Assembly (NCBI GenBank): GCA_013214205.1
Contig: JABSPQ010000224.1
Location: 1 to 53,755, forward strand
From: Flavobacteriales bacterium
Lineage (GTDB): Bacteria; Bacteroidota; Bacteroidia; DT-38
Direction: 5' to 3'
DNA length: 53,755 nucleotides
Made by a program: the position numbers and the translations under genes. Below are positions 18,409 through 27,675 of the stretch, one piece after another. How positions within the stretch are numbered: position 1 is the first letter of the stretch; each line of letters begins with the position of its first letter. The notes below the pieces were generated by a model, which was not told the DNA's origin, ran no database searches, and saw only the letters and a list, made by a program, of their open reading frames with translations.

Positions 18409-20382
18409 ATGAAAAAACTAATACTCCTCTCCCTATTTGTTTTAACGATAAAAGTATCCTTCGGTGCATTATCAATAGACGTAACTTCTACCAATAATCC
18501 TCTTTGTAATGGCTCTAGCGATGGAGAAATTACTATTTCCATTGCTGGCGATAATGCCCCTTTTGTTATCGATTGGCCTTCCTCTCAATCAACCAACAAC
18601 ATACAAGGAGACTATACCGAAACAGGATTTGCTGATGGCATTTATTGCATTACACTTACAGACGATATTGGTGCAACTGCTAGCGCCTGCGTTATCATTT
18701 ACGAACCAGACATGTTGATGTGTAACATAAGTTCTCCGGGAAACCCATCGTGTTTTGGAGCATCGGATGGATACGCTACCGTTTATATTGAAGGAGGCTC
18801 TTATAATGTAGATATCGATTGGAGTGATGGTACTAGCAACGATCAAATTAATTATCCTGACACAAAACACACGGCTGTTGATTTGCCTAACGGTGAGGTA
18901 TCTGTTACCATTACCGACGCTAATGGCTGTACAGCTAGTGCCATGGCAGACCTCTTGGAACCAGCAGAAGTAACGATAACAATTACTTCAGCTTACGACC
19001 CTACTTGCTATGGAATGTGTGATGGCGGTGCAACCGCTACTTTTTCGGGCGGCACATCTCTTTATGATATTACTTGGAACAATGGCGGTGGAGATGACAT
19101 ATTAGACATTTCTGCAACATCTGCTTCGGCTTACAATTTATGTGCAAATCAATTGTATACAGCTATGGTAACAGATAACAATGGATGCACCTCTTCCACA
19201 AGCATTACCCTCTCAGAACCTACACTTCTTACAGTCACTGCTTCTGGTATTAATCTTTTGTGTTATGGATCCAATAATGGAATGGCAAATGCAATTGCGA
19301 GTGGCGGCACTGGAGCTTACTCTTACATGTGGGATAATGGTTATACAGATGCATCTATAAGCAACCTTACAGAAGGGACTTATCAAATTATTTGTGCAGA
19401 TGAAAACGGGTGCTCTGCAAGCGATGAAATTACTTTAATTGAACCTGCTGAAATTACTATTGAAACAGGATATTTGTATTCAACATGCCAACAAGCCGAT
19501 GGTTCGGCTTTTATTACAAGCGTTTCCAATAATGCGGGAATGTACGATGCACAATGGGACAATGGTGTATCTGGCGACGTCAATGAATATATTCCACAAG
19601 GAGCTTACACAGTTACCGTAACAGATGCAAATGCTTGCACGGCAAGCGCTATACAACCTGTAGAGGATGCTCCAGCCCCTAGTTCTTCTGTTATAAGCGA
19701 AGTTGGAGAAAGTTGTTATGGCAGCTGCGATGGCTATGGGGAAATTATTATTATAGACGGTGTACCTCCGTATACCTTATCTGTTGGTGGCGTTGAAATT
19801 GCCTCGAACGTATTAGCCGGCGAATCTTTTTATTACTATGATATGTGTGCAGGATCGGAATATATAATTGCACAAGATGCAGCTGGATGCAGTATCTATA
19901 CAAATGTTTACACCTCATCTACAGACGAATTGTTTATCTCCATGTCTTTTACCGACGAAACCAGCTCGGGAGCTACAGATGGAACAGCCACAGCAAGTGG
20001 TTCGGGAGGAACGGGGACACTTACCTACCTATGGAACAACATGGAAACAACTGCTACAATTATAGGTTTAACGCCTGGCGAATATTGCTGCACGATAACA
20101 GATGATAACGGCTGCATGATTTCATCATGTTCGAATGTTGAAGTAAGCACAGGTATTAATGAACTTTCTGCGAACACTATTATTTCCGCTTCTGGTACTC
20201 ATGTATCCATCAACGCTTCCAAAGGACATGTTGAAGTGTATAATTTAACTGGTAAGCGGATGTACAAAGGGAATTTAAATGCTAGTAGAAATACCATCTC
20301 ATTAAAAAAAGGGATCTATCTTGTAAGAGCAAATTCTAACGGCAAACAGTATACAAGAAAAGTATATCTATCAGGTAATTAA
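18409..20382 (+). CDS. SprB-repeat protein with T9SS type A sorting domain (copy 1 of 3)
   Basis: The 657-residue secreted protein has a signal peptide (MKKLILLSLFVLTIKVSFGA), about seven SprB-type repeats of 75-90 residues and a C-terminal T9SS sorting domain (VEVYNLTGKRMYKGNL, GIYLVRANSNGKQYTRKVY). Each repeat starts with a cysteine motif such as PTCYGMCDGGATATFSGGT and ends like YTAMVTDNNGCTSS. Related repeats occur in SprB, the giant gliding adhesin of Flavobacterium. The protein is too short to be SprB itself and is probably a cell-surface adhesin or structural protein. It is the first gene of a tandem trio, 40 nt before the next. Confidence 0.9.
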   Translation: MKKLILLSLFVLTIKVSFGALSIDVTSTNNPLCNGSSDGEITISIAGDNAPFVIDWPSSQSTNNIQGDYTETGFADGIYCITLTDDIGATASACVIIYEPDMLMCNISSPGNPSCFGASDGYATVYIEGGSYNVDIDWSDGTSNDQINYPDTKHTAVDLPNGEVSVTITDANGCTASAMADLLEPAEVTITITSAYDPTCYGMCDGGATATFSGGTSLYDITWNNGGGDDILDISATSASAYNLCANQLYTAMVTDNNGCTSSTSITLSEPTLLTVTASGINLLCYGSNNGMANAIASGGTGAYSYMWDNGYTDASISNLTEGTYQIICADENGCSASDEITLIEPAEITIETGYLYSTCQQADGSAFITSVSNNAGMYDAQWDNGVSGDVNEYIPQGAYTVTVTDANACTASAIQPVEDAPAPSSSVISEVGESCYGSCDGYGEIIIIDGVPPYTLSVGGVEIASNVLAGESFYYYDMCAGSEYIIAQDAAGCSIYTNVYTSSTDELFISMSFTDETSSGATDGTATASGSGGTGTLTYLWNNMETTATIIGLTPGEYCCTITDDNGCMISSCSNVEVSTGINELSANTIISASGTHVSINASKGHVEVYNLTGKRMYKGNLNASRNTISLKKGIYLVRANSNGKQYTRKVYLSGN

Positions 20383-20422
20383 AAATCAAACCAAATAACA
20401 ACACACATAAAACCATTCCATC

Positions 20423-22360
20423 ATGAAGAAACTAATACTCCTCTCCTTATTTGTATTTGCAGTAAAGGCATCTTTCGCAGCATTAATAGGGATCTCCGCT
20501 GTTACCAATCCAACATGTTTTGATGTTTGCGATGGAGAAATTGAAATTACTGTAACAGGAGGAACAGCACCTTATACCTATGTATGGAGTAATGTGCAAA
20601 CAAATGAAGACCTCGCAAACCTTTGCAGTGGAACTTACACCATAACCATTACAGACGACATTGGCACCTCTATTATATTAACAGAAACCCTAATCGAACC
20701 TGTTGAGATTTTATTAACTACCGTACAAGTTAGACAATGCACTTGTGAGCAAAGTAACGGTGAAGGACTAGTAACCGTAACACAGGGCCTTGGTGGTTGG
20801 GATTATTTATGGAGTGCAAACGCAACTCAAACCAGTGCATCCTTATTAAATGTACCATCTGGACCTTATGAAGTTACGGTAACATCTCAAGCCACAGGCT
20901 GTACTGCTACAGCCCCATTGCCAATGACAGACGAGCAAGCACCTGTATTAACGATTATTGATTTCAATGATGCAACATGTTTTGGCCTCTGCGATGGAAA
21001 CGCAGTAGCTACTGTTTTTGGTGGCCGTCCTCCCTATTCATTTCAATGGTATTCTGGACCCGATTTAGTAAACGACATAATAATAGGAGAAGAGGCCTTA
21101 AGTATTGCCTCTTTATGTGCTGGCGTTGAATATACTATTGGCATAACAGATGACACAGGATGCTATGCTTACAACACAGTAACAGTTGGTGGCCCAACAG
21201 CAGTAGTTGCAGGCATTCCTGCTCCTGTAGATGCGCTCTGTCAAGATTCATGTGATGGTTCGGCTAGAGTAATAGTAACTGGCGGAACAGTAACAGGAGA
21301 TTACACTTACCAATGGTCTGATATATTAGGACAAACCACCGCTGAGGCTACTGGCCTCTGCAAAGGAAATTACATTGTAAATGTAGAAGACGATAATGGT
21401 TGTGTTACAACTGCTAGTACAGACATAGATGATCCAGATCCTATAGTTGTAACTATAATAGAAATTGCACCATCTTTATGTGGCGATTTTACTGGTGTAG
21501 CTTCAGCAAGTGGCGTAGGTGGTGACAATGTATTTACTTACAGATGGTCAGATGATCAAGTAAGTGCTACAGCAACTGATTTAAACAACTCTAACTATAC
21601 AGTAACCTTAACAGATGGCAACGGTTGTATTGGAACTCAGGTTGAATTGATAGATTATTTGGCAGGCCCTGTCATTCAGATTTCCGATGTAGTTAACCCA
21701 TATTGCGCAGCAGCATGCGATGGAGAAATAGAAGTTAATTCACCACAGGGGCAACTTCCACACACCTATTTATGGAGCGATGTAAGTGCTCAAACCACCC
21801 AAAGAGCTGTAGGCTTGTGTGCTGGAACATATACTGTAACACTTGTAGATGGCAATGGTTGCGAGGATACGGAAGAGTATACTTTAACCGATCCCGCAGC
21901 AGTTTTCGCTTCAATAACAATTACGGATGAAACAACTAGTGGAAATGCTGATGGAACTGCAACCGTTTTAGCCGGTGGAGGAACTGCACCCTACACTTAC
22001 AACTGGACATCGGCAGGCAACCAAACCTCTGGAACAATAACAGGTTTAACACCCGGCGAATATTGCTGCGTGGTTACAGATGCCAATGGATGCATAACAA
22101 ATGCTTGTGGCGATGTTAAAATAAGCACTGGAATTAATGAGTTATCGGCGAGCAATATTATTTCAACGTCCTACAATCAAATTACCATTAACGCTGCCAA
22201 AGGACAAGTTGAAGTGTACAGTTTAACTGGTAAGCGAGTATACAAGGGCAACCTGAATGCTAATAATAACGCCATCTCGCTTAGAGAAGGAATTTACTTG
22301 GTAAAAGTAAATTCTAAAGGACAACAGCATACCAGAAAAGTATATTTATCGGGTAATTAA
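20423..22360 (+). CDS. SprB-repeat protein with T9SS type A sorting domain (copy 2 of 3)
   Basis: This 645-residue paralog of the upstream gene shares almost the same signal peptide (MKKLILLSLFVFAVKASFAA) and sorting domain (TGINELSASNIISTS, VEVYSLTGKRVYKGNL). It has about seven SprB-like repeats, several with the CDG core (TCFDVCDGEIEITVTGGTAP, TCFGLCDGNAVATVFGG, YCAAACDGEIEV). One repeat (APSLCGDFTGVASASGVGGD) lacks the second Cys. The last repeat (TDETTSGNADGTATVLAGG) closely matches the last repeat of copy 1, so the 3' ends are the best-conserved parts. It lies 23 nt before copy 3. Confidence 0.9.
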   Translation: MKKLILLSLFVFAVKASFAALIGISAVTNPTCFDVCDGEIEITVTGGTAPYTYVWSNVQTNEDLANLCSGTYTITITDDIGTSIILTETLIEPVEILLTTVQVRQCTCEQSNGEGLVTVTQGLGGWDYLWSANATQTSASLLNVPSGPYEVTVTSQATGCTATAPLPMTDEQAPVLTIIDFNDATCFGLCDGNAVATVFGGRPPYSFQWYSGPDLVNDIIIGEEALSIASLCAGVEYTIGITDDTGCYAYNTVTVGGPTAVVAGIPAPVDALCQDSCDGSARVIVTGGTVTGDYTYQWSDILGQTTAEATGLCKGNYIVNVEDDNGCVTTASTDIDDPDPIVVTIIEIAPSLCGDFTGVASASGVGGDNVFTYRWSDDQVSATATDLNNSNYTVTLTDGNGCIGTQVELIDYLAGPVIQISDVVNPYCAAACDGEIEVNSPQGQLPHTYLWSDVSAQTTQRAVGLCAGTYTVTLVDGNGCEDTEEYTLTDPAAVFASITITDETTSGNADGTATVLAGGGTAPYTYNWTSAGNQTSGTITGLTPGEYCCVVTDANGCITNACGDVKISTGINELSASNIISTSYNQITINAAKGQVEVYSLTGKRVYKGNLNANNNAISLREGIYLVKVNSKGQQHTRKVYLSGN

Positions 22361-22383
22361 AAATCAAAACCAATAAAATTAAG

Positions 22384-25041
22384 ATGAAGAAACTTGTACT
22401 CATTTCATTGTTTGCATTTGTAATAAATCAAGCATTTGCAGCCAACCCTACTTGTATTATTTCGGTAGACCAAAACCCAATTTGTAATGGAGATGCAAAC
22501 GGAATGGCAACAGTAACAGTTAATGGCGACGACCCAGACTACAATGTAAATTGGAGCAGCGGTGGCAATGCGACTAATCTTGCCGAAGGAGCAACCAACC
22601 AAGAAACAGCTCTATCTGTTGGCTCTTATACAGTAACAGTTTCTGATAATAGTGGACTTACAGGCACCTGCGATGTAACGATAGTTCAACCGTTAGCTAT
22701 TATAGTTGATATGGGTTCTTTAAACTCATCATGTCAGCAGAGTGACGGAACAGCATTTATAGATGACGTTTCCAACGAAGTAACGAGTTACACAGCTCTT
22801 TGGGAAGATAACAATACTACTGGCGATACTTACTCAGCAGTACCTTCTGGATCGTACAGTGTAACAGTAACGGACGCTAATGGTTGTACTAGTTCTAACT
22901 CTGTATCGGTAGTTGACGACGCTGCACCAGTAGTTACGGTGGGCTTAGAGTCTCCAGCAAGTTGTTTCGGAGCATGCGACGGAGAAATAGTGTTAAGCAT
23001 ATATGATGGTGCGCCAACATATGAGATTAATGTAGACCCTCCTCCATGTGGCACGACCAATCCAATTTTTACAGGCATTAATTCAGGAGAAACAGTAACA
23101 ATTACCGGTCTGCTAGCAGGTGTTCACGCCATAACAGTAAAGGATATTAACGGCTGTACCGATTTGTATTACAGTGTTACGTTAGAGCCAGCTTTATTAG
23201 AAGTAGCCATTGCATTTACCGATCCCTTATGTTTCGGATCTGCCGATGGAACCACTACTACAACTGTTACTGGGGGTAACACAAGTTTCACTTATGTGTG
23301 GGACCCAGCTTTAACAGGTTCTGCCAACGAAACCACCGCTTCTAATGGACTTTATACTGTAACAGTAACAGATGATAAAGGTTGTGAAGCAACCAATGAG
23401 GTTACTTTAACTGGACCTACCGAAGTTGTTGCAAGTATTACAGATGCAAACGACCCATTGTGTTTTGGAGATGCTAATGGAAGTTTAACAGTTGAATACG
23501 CAGGTGGCACCCCGAATTACGATATACAATGGACTAACGGAATTCCGATAACAAACTACCCAATGCTTACACACCAACAAACGGGATTGGCCAGTGGTTG
23601 CTATACCGTAATCATTACTGATGCCAACAATTGTGCAGCAACCGCATATCAATGTATTACAGACGCTGCAATAGTAGAAATTTCCATTTCAACTATTACC
23701 GATGTAACTTGCCAAGGATTTTGTGATGGAACAGCAGACGCCGTAAGTACTGGTGGTGTAGGAACTCATACGTACCTTTGGAGCAATGGAGAAACTACCT
23801 CTTCTGTTTCTAATTTATGTGCAGCCACATACACGGTTACAACAACAGATGCAAATGGATGTTATGCCACCACAGAATTGGTGATTACCGAACCATTTAC
23901 GTTAGCAACTACCACAACGCTTACACATGCATCTTGTTACAGTAATTGCGATGGGGCAATTGGTGTTGAAGTTTCAGGAGGAGTTACACCTTATAATTAT
24001 GCTTGGTCAAACACTTTAATTACAAAAGACCAAACCGACCTGTGCGAAGGAACTTATACTTTAACTATTACCGATAATTACGGTTGTTCGGCATCGATAA
24101 CCGAAACGCTTTTAGAACCTGTAGAAACCATAATAGTTACCTCCAATACTTTATTAAGCACATGCGGACAAGCCGATGGTGAAGGAGAAATTGTAGTTAC
24201 GCAAGGTATAGGGCCTTGGTCCTACGATTGGGGCAATGGTACACTTGGTACCACCTTATCAAATGTTCCTGAGGGAAGTTATTGCGTTACAGTTAGCTCG
24301 CAAACAACAGGATGTACAGCTTCTCAATGTCTTTCTATTAACGAAGAACAAGGCCCTGTGGTAACAATAATTGCATTTACTGATACCGATTGTGCTACTA
24401 CTTGTAATGGCTCGGCTTCGGCAACGGTAACTGGGGGAAATCCTGTCTATTATCCACAATGGCACGACAACAATGGCCCAATTAACGGTGCAAATTCATT
24501 TAATATCGGTACACTTTGTGCAGGTGTTGAGTATTCATTCTGTGTTACGGATGTTTCTGGATGTAAATCTTGCACCGACGTTCAGGTTGGTGGACCCGAT
24601 GAACTTATTTTGAGCATGACTTCACCAAGTACCGGAACGGCTTCTGTATCGGTTACTGGAGGTTTAGGCTCTTATGTTTATTATTGGTCTGATGAAAACA
24701 CACAAACAACAGCCACTGCAACTAGCCTCTACCCTGCTAATTATTGTGTTACCGTTTTTGACGATAACGCCTGTGAAGCAACTGCATGTGTGGACGTAGA
24801 TATTAACGTTGGCATTAACGATATTAATAGTGAAAACGTTATTTCTGTGTTGGGCAATCAAATAAACATTAACGCCAACAGCGGACAAATTGAAGTTTAC
24901 AATTTAACTGGTCAGCGTGTTTATAAGGGAAACTTGATTCATGGAAACAATGCCATATTTCTTAGAAAAGGTATTTATTTGGTAAGGGTTAATTCCAAAA
25001 GCAGACAACACACAAGAAAAGTGTATTTGTCGGACAATTAA
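22384..25041 (+). CDS. SprB-repeat protein with T9SS type A sorting domain (copy 3 of 3)
   Basis: The longest of the trio, at 885 residues, has a signal peptide (MKKLVLISLFAFVINQAFAA), about ten SprB-like repeats (for example PASCFGACDGEIVLSIYDG, VTCQGFCDGTADAVSTGG, ASCYSNCDGAIGVEVSGG) and the same T9SS type A domain (VEVYNLTGQRVYKGNL preceded by GINDINSENVIS). Repeats of the STCQQ(A/S)DG type occur in copies 1 and 3, with a related STCGQADG repeat also in copy 3. Exchange of repeat modules among the three genes is likely. The extra repeats account for its length relative to copies 1 and 2. It is probably exported by Sec and then T9SS. Confidence 0.9.
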   Translation: MKKLVLISLFAFVINQAFAANPTCIISVDQNPICNGDANGMATVTVNGDDPDYNVNWSSGGNATNLAEGATNQETALSVGSYTVTVSDNSGLTGTCDVTIVQPLAIIVDMGSLNSSCQQSDGTAFIDDVSNEVTSYTALWEDNNTTGDTYSAVPSGSYSVTVTDANGCTSSNSVSVVDDAAPVVTVGLESPASCFGACDGEIVLSIYDGAPTYEINVDPPPCGTTNPIFTGINSGETVTITGLLAGVHAITVKDINGCTDLYYSVTLEPALLEVAIAFTDPLCFGSADGTTTTTVTGGNTSFTYVWDPALTGSANETTASNGLYTVTVTDDKGCEATNEVTLTGPTEVVASITDANDPLCFGDANGSLTVEYAGGTPNYDIQWTNGIPITNYPMLTHQQTGLASGCYTVIITDANNCAATAYQCITDAAIVEISISTITDVTCQGFCDGTADAVSTGGVGTHTYLWSNGETTSSVSNLCAATYTVTTTDANGCYATTELVITEPFTLATTTTLTHASCYSNCDGAIGVEVSGGVTPYNYAWSNTLITKDQTDLCEGTYTLTITDNYGCSASITETLLEPVETIIVTSNTLLSTCGQADGEGEIVVTQGIGPWSYDWGNGTLGTTLSNVPEGSYCVTVSSQTTGCTASQCLSINEEQGPVVTIIAFTDTDCATTCNGSASATVTGGNPVYYPQWHDNNGPINGANSFNIGTLCAGVEYSFCVTDVSGCKSCTDVQVGGPDELILSMTSPSTGTASVSVTGGLGSYVYYWSDENTQTTATATSLYPANYCVTVFDDNACEATACVDVDINVGINDINSENVISVLGNQININANSGQIEVYNLTGQRVYKGNLIHGNNAIFLRKGIYLVRVNSKSRQHTRKVYLSDN

Positions 25042-25251
25042 CAGCCAATCCCATTCATATCATAGCCTACCAGCCATATAATACATCAATTTACCTATTG
25101 ATATAAGCACTTACGTAGCCTGATTTTGTAACGAACTGGTTCACTGACAGTAGTAATAAACCATTAGTAGTATAAAACTACCTCTTCGCAGATTAATTGA
25201 ATAGAAAATCTACTTGTTGCGTAGAACTAGTATCAGAAAAAAAGAATTACT

Positions 25252-25401
25252 ATGGTTAAAATCTCAACTAAAGAAAACAACTACTTCAAATACGCCTGGA
25301 TTGGCATGTGCGTTTTAATGTTAGCGTTTGGCATTGCTCAAAGCGACAAGAACAAAGAAGAAGCTAACCAAACTGTGCAAACAATATTATTCAGTAAATA
25401 A
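25252..25401 (+). CDS. small single-pass membrane protein (49 aa), unknown function
   Basis: An ATG at 25252 opens a 49-residue frame ending in TAA at 25399-25401. It reads MVKISTKENNYFKYAWIGM, then a hydrophobic segment CVLMLAFGIA (about residues 15-30) and a charged tail (QSDKNKEEANQ). The N terminus is basic, consistent with a signal anchor or an N-in membrane helix. A rho-independent terminator follows at 25505-25531. Its placement behind its own 210-nt upstream region suggests an independent small gene. Confidence 0.5.
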   Translation: MVKISTKENNYFKYAWIGMCVLMLAFGIAQSDKNKEEANQTVQTILFSK

Positions 25402-25504
25402 TAAGATTAATTCTTTTACCCTCCTTTTATAAAGGCCATTTCCTATTTAAAGACATTTTGCATTTGAATACTATCTTTTTAGTGAGAGACAATTCTATTT
25501 GTTG

Positions 25505-25531
25505 AAAGAAAGCAAGGGCTTTCTTTTTATC
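25505..25531 (+). terminator. intrinsic terminator after the small membrane-protein gene
   Basis: A 9-bp stem (AAAGAAAGC at 25505-25513, GCTTTCTTT at 25518-25526) with loop AAGG is followed by a T-rich tract. It is suited to rightward termination of the gene at 25252 and possibly of the SprB cluster. Confidence 0.7.
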
Positions 25532-25552
25532 TTTTGCCCTAATAGCGGGCGG

Positions 25553-25690
25553 CCACTCACTTTTTTCCTTGATGAAAAAACTAAGGAAAAAAATCAAGGC
25601 TTCTAAAGCAATACTATCTCACTCTTCTTACATGATAAGTGCGGCTGGAGGATTTTCGAACAAGTTCTCAACTCTCCAGTCTTACTAATC
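25553..25690. repeat. Bacteroidota-type intergenic repeat with nested inverted repeats
   Basis: Two overlapping inverted repeats occur: TTTTTTCCTT (25561-25570) with AAGGAAAAAA (25583-25592), and CCTTGAT (25567-25573) with ATCAAGG (25593-25599). A third pair, CTGGAG (25645-25650) and CTCCAG (25674-25679), follows. The CTTTTTT-CCTTGAT-AAAAAA-ATCAAGGC pattern resembles a sequence I have seen repeatedly in Bacteroidota intergenic regions. No credible gene lies between 25402 and 25802. Confidence 0.45.
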
Positions 25691-25802
25691 ATATAATTCG
25701 ATCTCAATAGTCTTCCTTTAGAGGCCAACCAAGAATGGAATTGGGCATAGTTCTTTTTTTGAAGAGCTATAAGCATTATGCCGTATTCCAGGCAATGGCC
25801 TT

Positions 25803-26414
25803 TTATAAAGCTCCCTTTAAATTCTCTCTAGCTTGCGTTTCATGCGAATCTTTAAACGCCTTTGTTTTAAAGATAGAATCCATTTTTAGAAATTGTTCAA
25901 TTACACTTTTCCGTCCCATATTAAAAATAAAATCAGGAAACGAAGAGAACTCTTTTCGGATATTACCAAAATAGATTTCAAAAGAAGATTGATCCTCACC
26001 TAGAATTGCCAAATCGAAATCAACCAGAAAATTAGTATCGTTGTCGCCAGTGTCCTCGTGTTTTTTTGTGGCCAGAATTTGTTTCTCACAGCTCTCCATC
26101 TTTTCTTGAGGCACACCCAACTTTGTCAATCGCTCGTTTGCCAATACAGCGCTCTTAGCTTCGTTGTCTGAGCTAGTACTGTTATATACAACATCATGGT
26201 AGAAAATCGAAAACAATAGAGTGTCGTAGTCTTCAATTTGATCTTTGTAATTATTTGCCTTCTCAAACATAAACTCGAGATGGTTGAGGTTGTGGTAATG
26301 CCGCGTTGAGCCCGTGTAGGCTCTTTCTAACTCCGTCCAACATTCGTTTATCAATGCCTCATCATTCGAATAACGACCTGCTAATTCTTTCCAAATACTA
26401 TTTAGACTGTCCAT
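25803..26414 (-). CDS. stand-alone HD-domain metal-dependent hydrolase
   Basis: The 203-residue protein is of the predicted HD superfamily hydrolase type (COG4339-like). The first metal ligand lies in TRHYHNLNHLEFMFE (about residues 37-51), the HD pair in SIFYHDVVYNS (about 71-81), and a later Asp is seen in LVDFDLAILGE. HD enzymes of this shape hydrolyse phosphoester bonds, but the substrate of this group is not known to me. The pattern (YH...H, FHD/YHD, E-A...NERL-KLG, I-ATK, D-DL--LG) matches the C-terminal domain of the adenylate cyclase at 4387-6222, so both belong to one subfamily. It is 18 nt from the upstream lipoprotein gene on the same strand. Confidence 0.85.
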   Translation of the reverse strand: MDSLNSIWKELAGRYSNDEALINECWTELERAYTGSTRHYHNLNHLEFMFEKANNYKDQIEDYDTLLFSIFYHDVVYNSTSSDNEAKSAVLANERLTKLGVPQEKMESCEKQILATKKHEDTGDNDTNFLVDFDLAILGEDQSSFEIYFGNIRKEFSSFPDFIFNMGRKSVIEQFLKMDSIFKTKAFKDSHETQARENLKGAL

Positions 26415-26432
26415 TTTAAAAGAGAAAATAAT

Positions 26433-26906
26433 TTATTTTGCTACTGCTACCTTGTCAAGAATAACACCAATGTCCATTCCAAAATTTAATGGATCTTGAG
26501 GCATTATGTGAGTCAGTTTATAAGTGTAGGTTCCTTTTTCCTCGTATTTTTTATTCGGCTCAATTAAATGTTCCGAATCCCAAATATCGCCACCGGCTTC
26601 TCCAAGATATTCACCTGCCTCATTTCTAATTTTCAATCCGTAATCCTTAACAACTTCCTTTCCGCTTGGCGAAATTTCGGTTATTTGCACATTCAATACT
26701 TTAAACTGATACCCTGTAATGTACCTAAACGACACACTTAAGTTGTATGCTATTTCAGTATTTTCAATTGGCACTTTAAACGATCTTGAATCTTCTTTTT
26801 TCCATTCTAGTTGTGGAGACAAATCTTGATGCTCGCTAAAAACTCTATTCTCATCGCACGACATCATCATTACAGATGCTATAGCCACTAATAGTAAATT
26901 CCTCAT
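26433..26906 (-). CDS. lipoprotein, unknown function
   Basis: The 157-residue product has a lipobox signal (MRNLLLVAIASVMMMSC, lipidated Cys17) followed by DENRVFSEHQDLSPQLEW. The mature part looks like a beta-sandwich (FKVPIENTEIAYNLSVSFRY, KVLNVQITEISPSGKEVV, GTYTYKLTHIMPQDPL). Such patterns are seen in GldH-like gliding-motility lipoproteins of Bacteroidota, which also start with an FKVPI-type strand. I consider GldH-like a reasonable guess but not proven. It is likely co-transcribed with the HD hydrolase downstream. Confidence 0.7.
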   Translation of the reverse strand: MRNLLLVAIASVMMMSCDENRVFSEHQDLSPQLEWKKEDSRSFKVPIENTEIAYNLSVSFRYITGYQFKVLNVQITEISPSGKEVVKDYGLKIRNEAGEYLGEAGGDIWDSEHLIEPNKKYEEKGTYTYKLTHIMPQDPLNFGMDIGVILDKVAVAK

Positions 26907-27028
26907 TTTTCTTGTTTTTTTTAAAGGTAATATACTCTGGTCTATTTCCGAAAAATATTGTGCTATGGTTTTATATGAAGAACTACCAATGCAGGAAGCA
27001 CTGGATTATAATTTGAAATATGAGAAGT

Positions 27029-27415
27029 TTAAACGCCGAACGACCAAGTAACTTTTTGCTGGTTGTCTATTGCCGATTCGCAAAATTCAATTAGCTCCTC
27101 TAAAGGTTCGTCAACAAATTCTATTAAGCTCTTCTCCCCTTGTTGATACACAGGTTGAATTTCATCGTGCTCTTTCAGATACTCGTGCAGTTTCATAAAA
27201 ATCCCCCTCATTAAAACAGGATTTCTTTTTTGCACCTTACTTTCATCAAAATCGGGATGGAGCAATTCTATTTCTAGTTCATTTAAAAACTTAGATAAAT
27301 GAAATCCGTTTTCGTTAAAACCTTCATTTATTATTTCGTCCATGAACATCTCTTGGGCGGCATTGCAATTTATGTCTGCATTGTTCGCAACTTCCAATGA
27401 TAATATTACACTCAT
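27029..27415 (-). CDS. acidic protein of unknown function
   Basis: The 128-residue acidic protein has no signal peptide or membrane segment. It starts MSVILSLEVANNADINCNAA and contains mostly helical, Glu-rich sequence (FLNELEIELLHPDFDESKVQ, RGIFMKLHEYLKEHDEIQ, EPLEELIEFCESAIDN). I do not recognise it. It is separated by 122 nt from the next leftward gene, and the 260 nt to its right up to 27675 show no gene. Confidence 0.55.
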   Translation of the reverse strand: MSVILSLEVANNADINCNAAQEMFMDEIINEGFNENGFHLSKFLNELEIELLHPDFDESKVQKRNPVLMRGIFMKLHEYLKEHDEIQPVYQQGEKSLIEFVDEPLEELIEFCESAIDNQQKVTWSFGV

Positions 27416-27675
27416 ATGTACATTCTCAAGCTAAACAGAACGTTTTGGGCAATTCTATTACTGATTCCTTCATCTTCTTTAATACGGCTTTTGCTAATTA
27501 AGGTTACCTATATAACTAATTCGTTTAGAGGCAATCCATCCCAAAAACACCCGCTGTTTTACCAACGTTCAAATCCATTACGTCGTATAATCGTAAAAGT
27601 TTATTCAATTCATAAAACGTTATCAACTATCTAATTCTATTCGTAAGTTTAACCTTGAATAAACGATTACCAAGC

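Noticed and set aside
18409-25041. Regularly repeated short DNA motifs considered as a CRISPR or satellite array
   Set aside because: The repeats are coding SprB modules of 75-90 residues with diverged sequence, not direct repeats with unique spacers.
26965-27051. 28-codon open frame (MVLYEELPMQEALDYNLKYE...) between two leftward genes
   Set aside because: It is very short, overlaps the 3' end of the gene at 27029 and has no supporting context.
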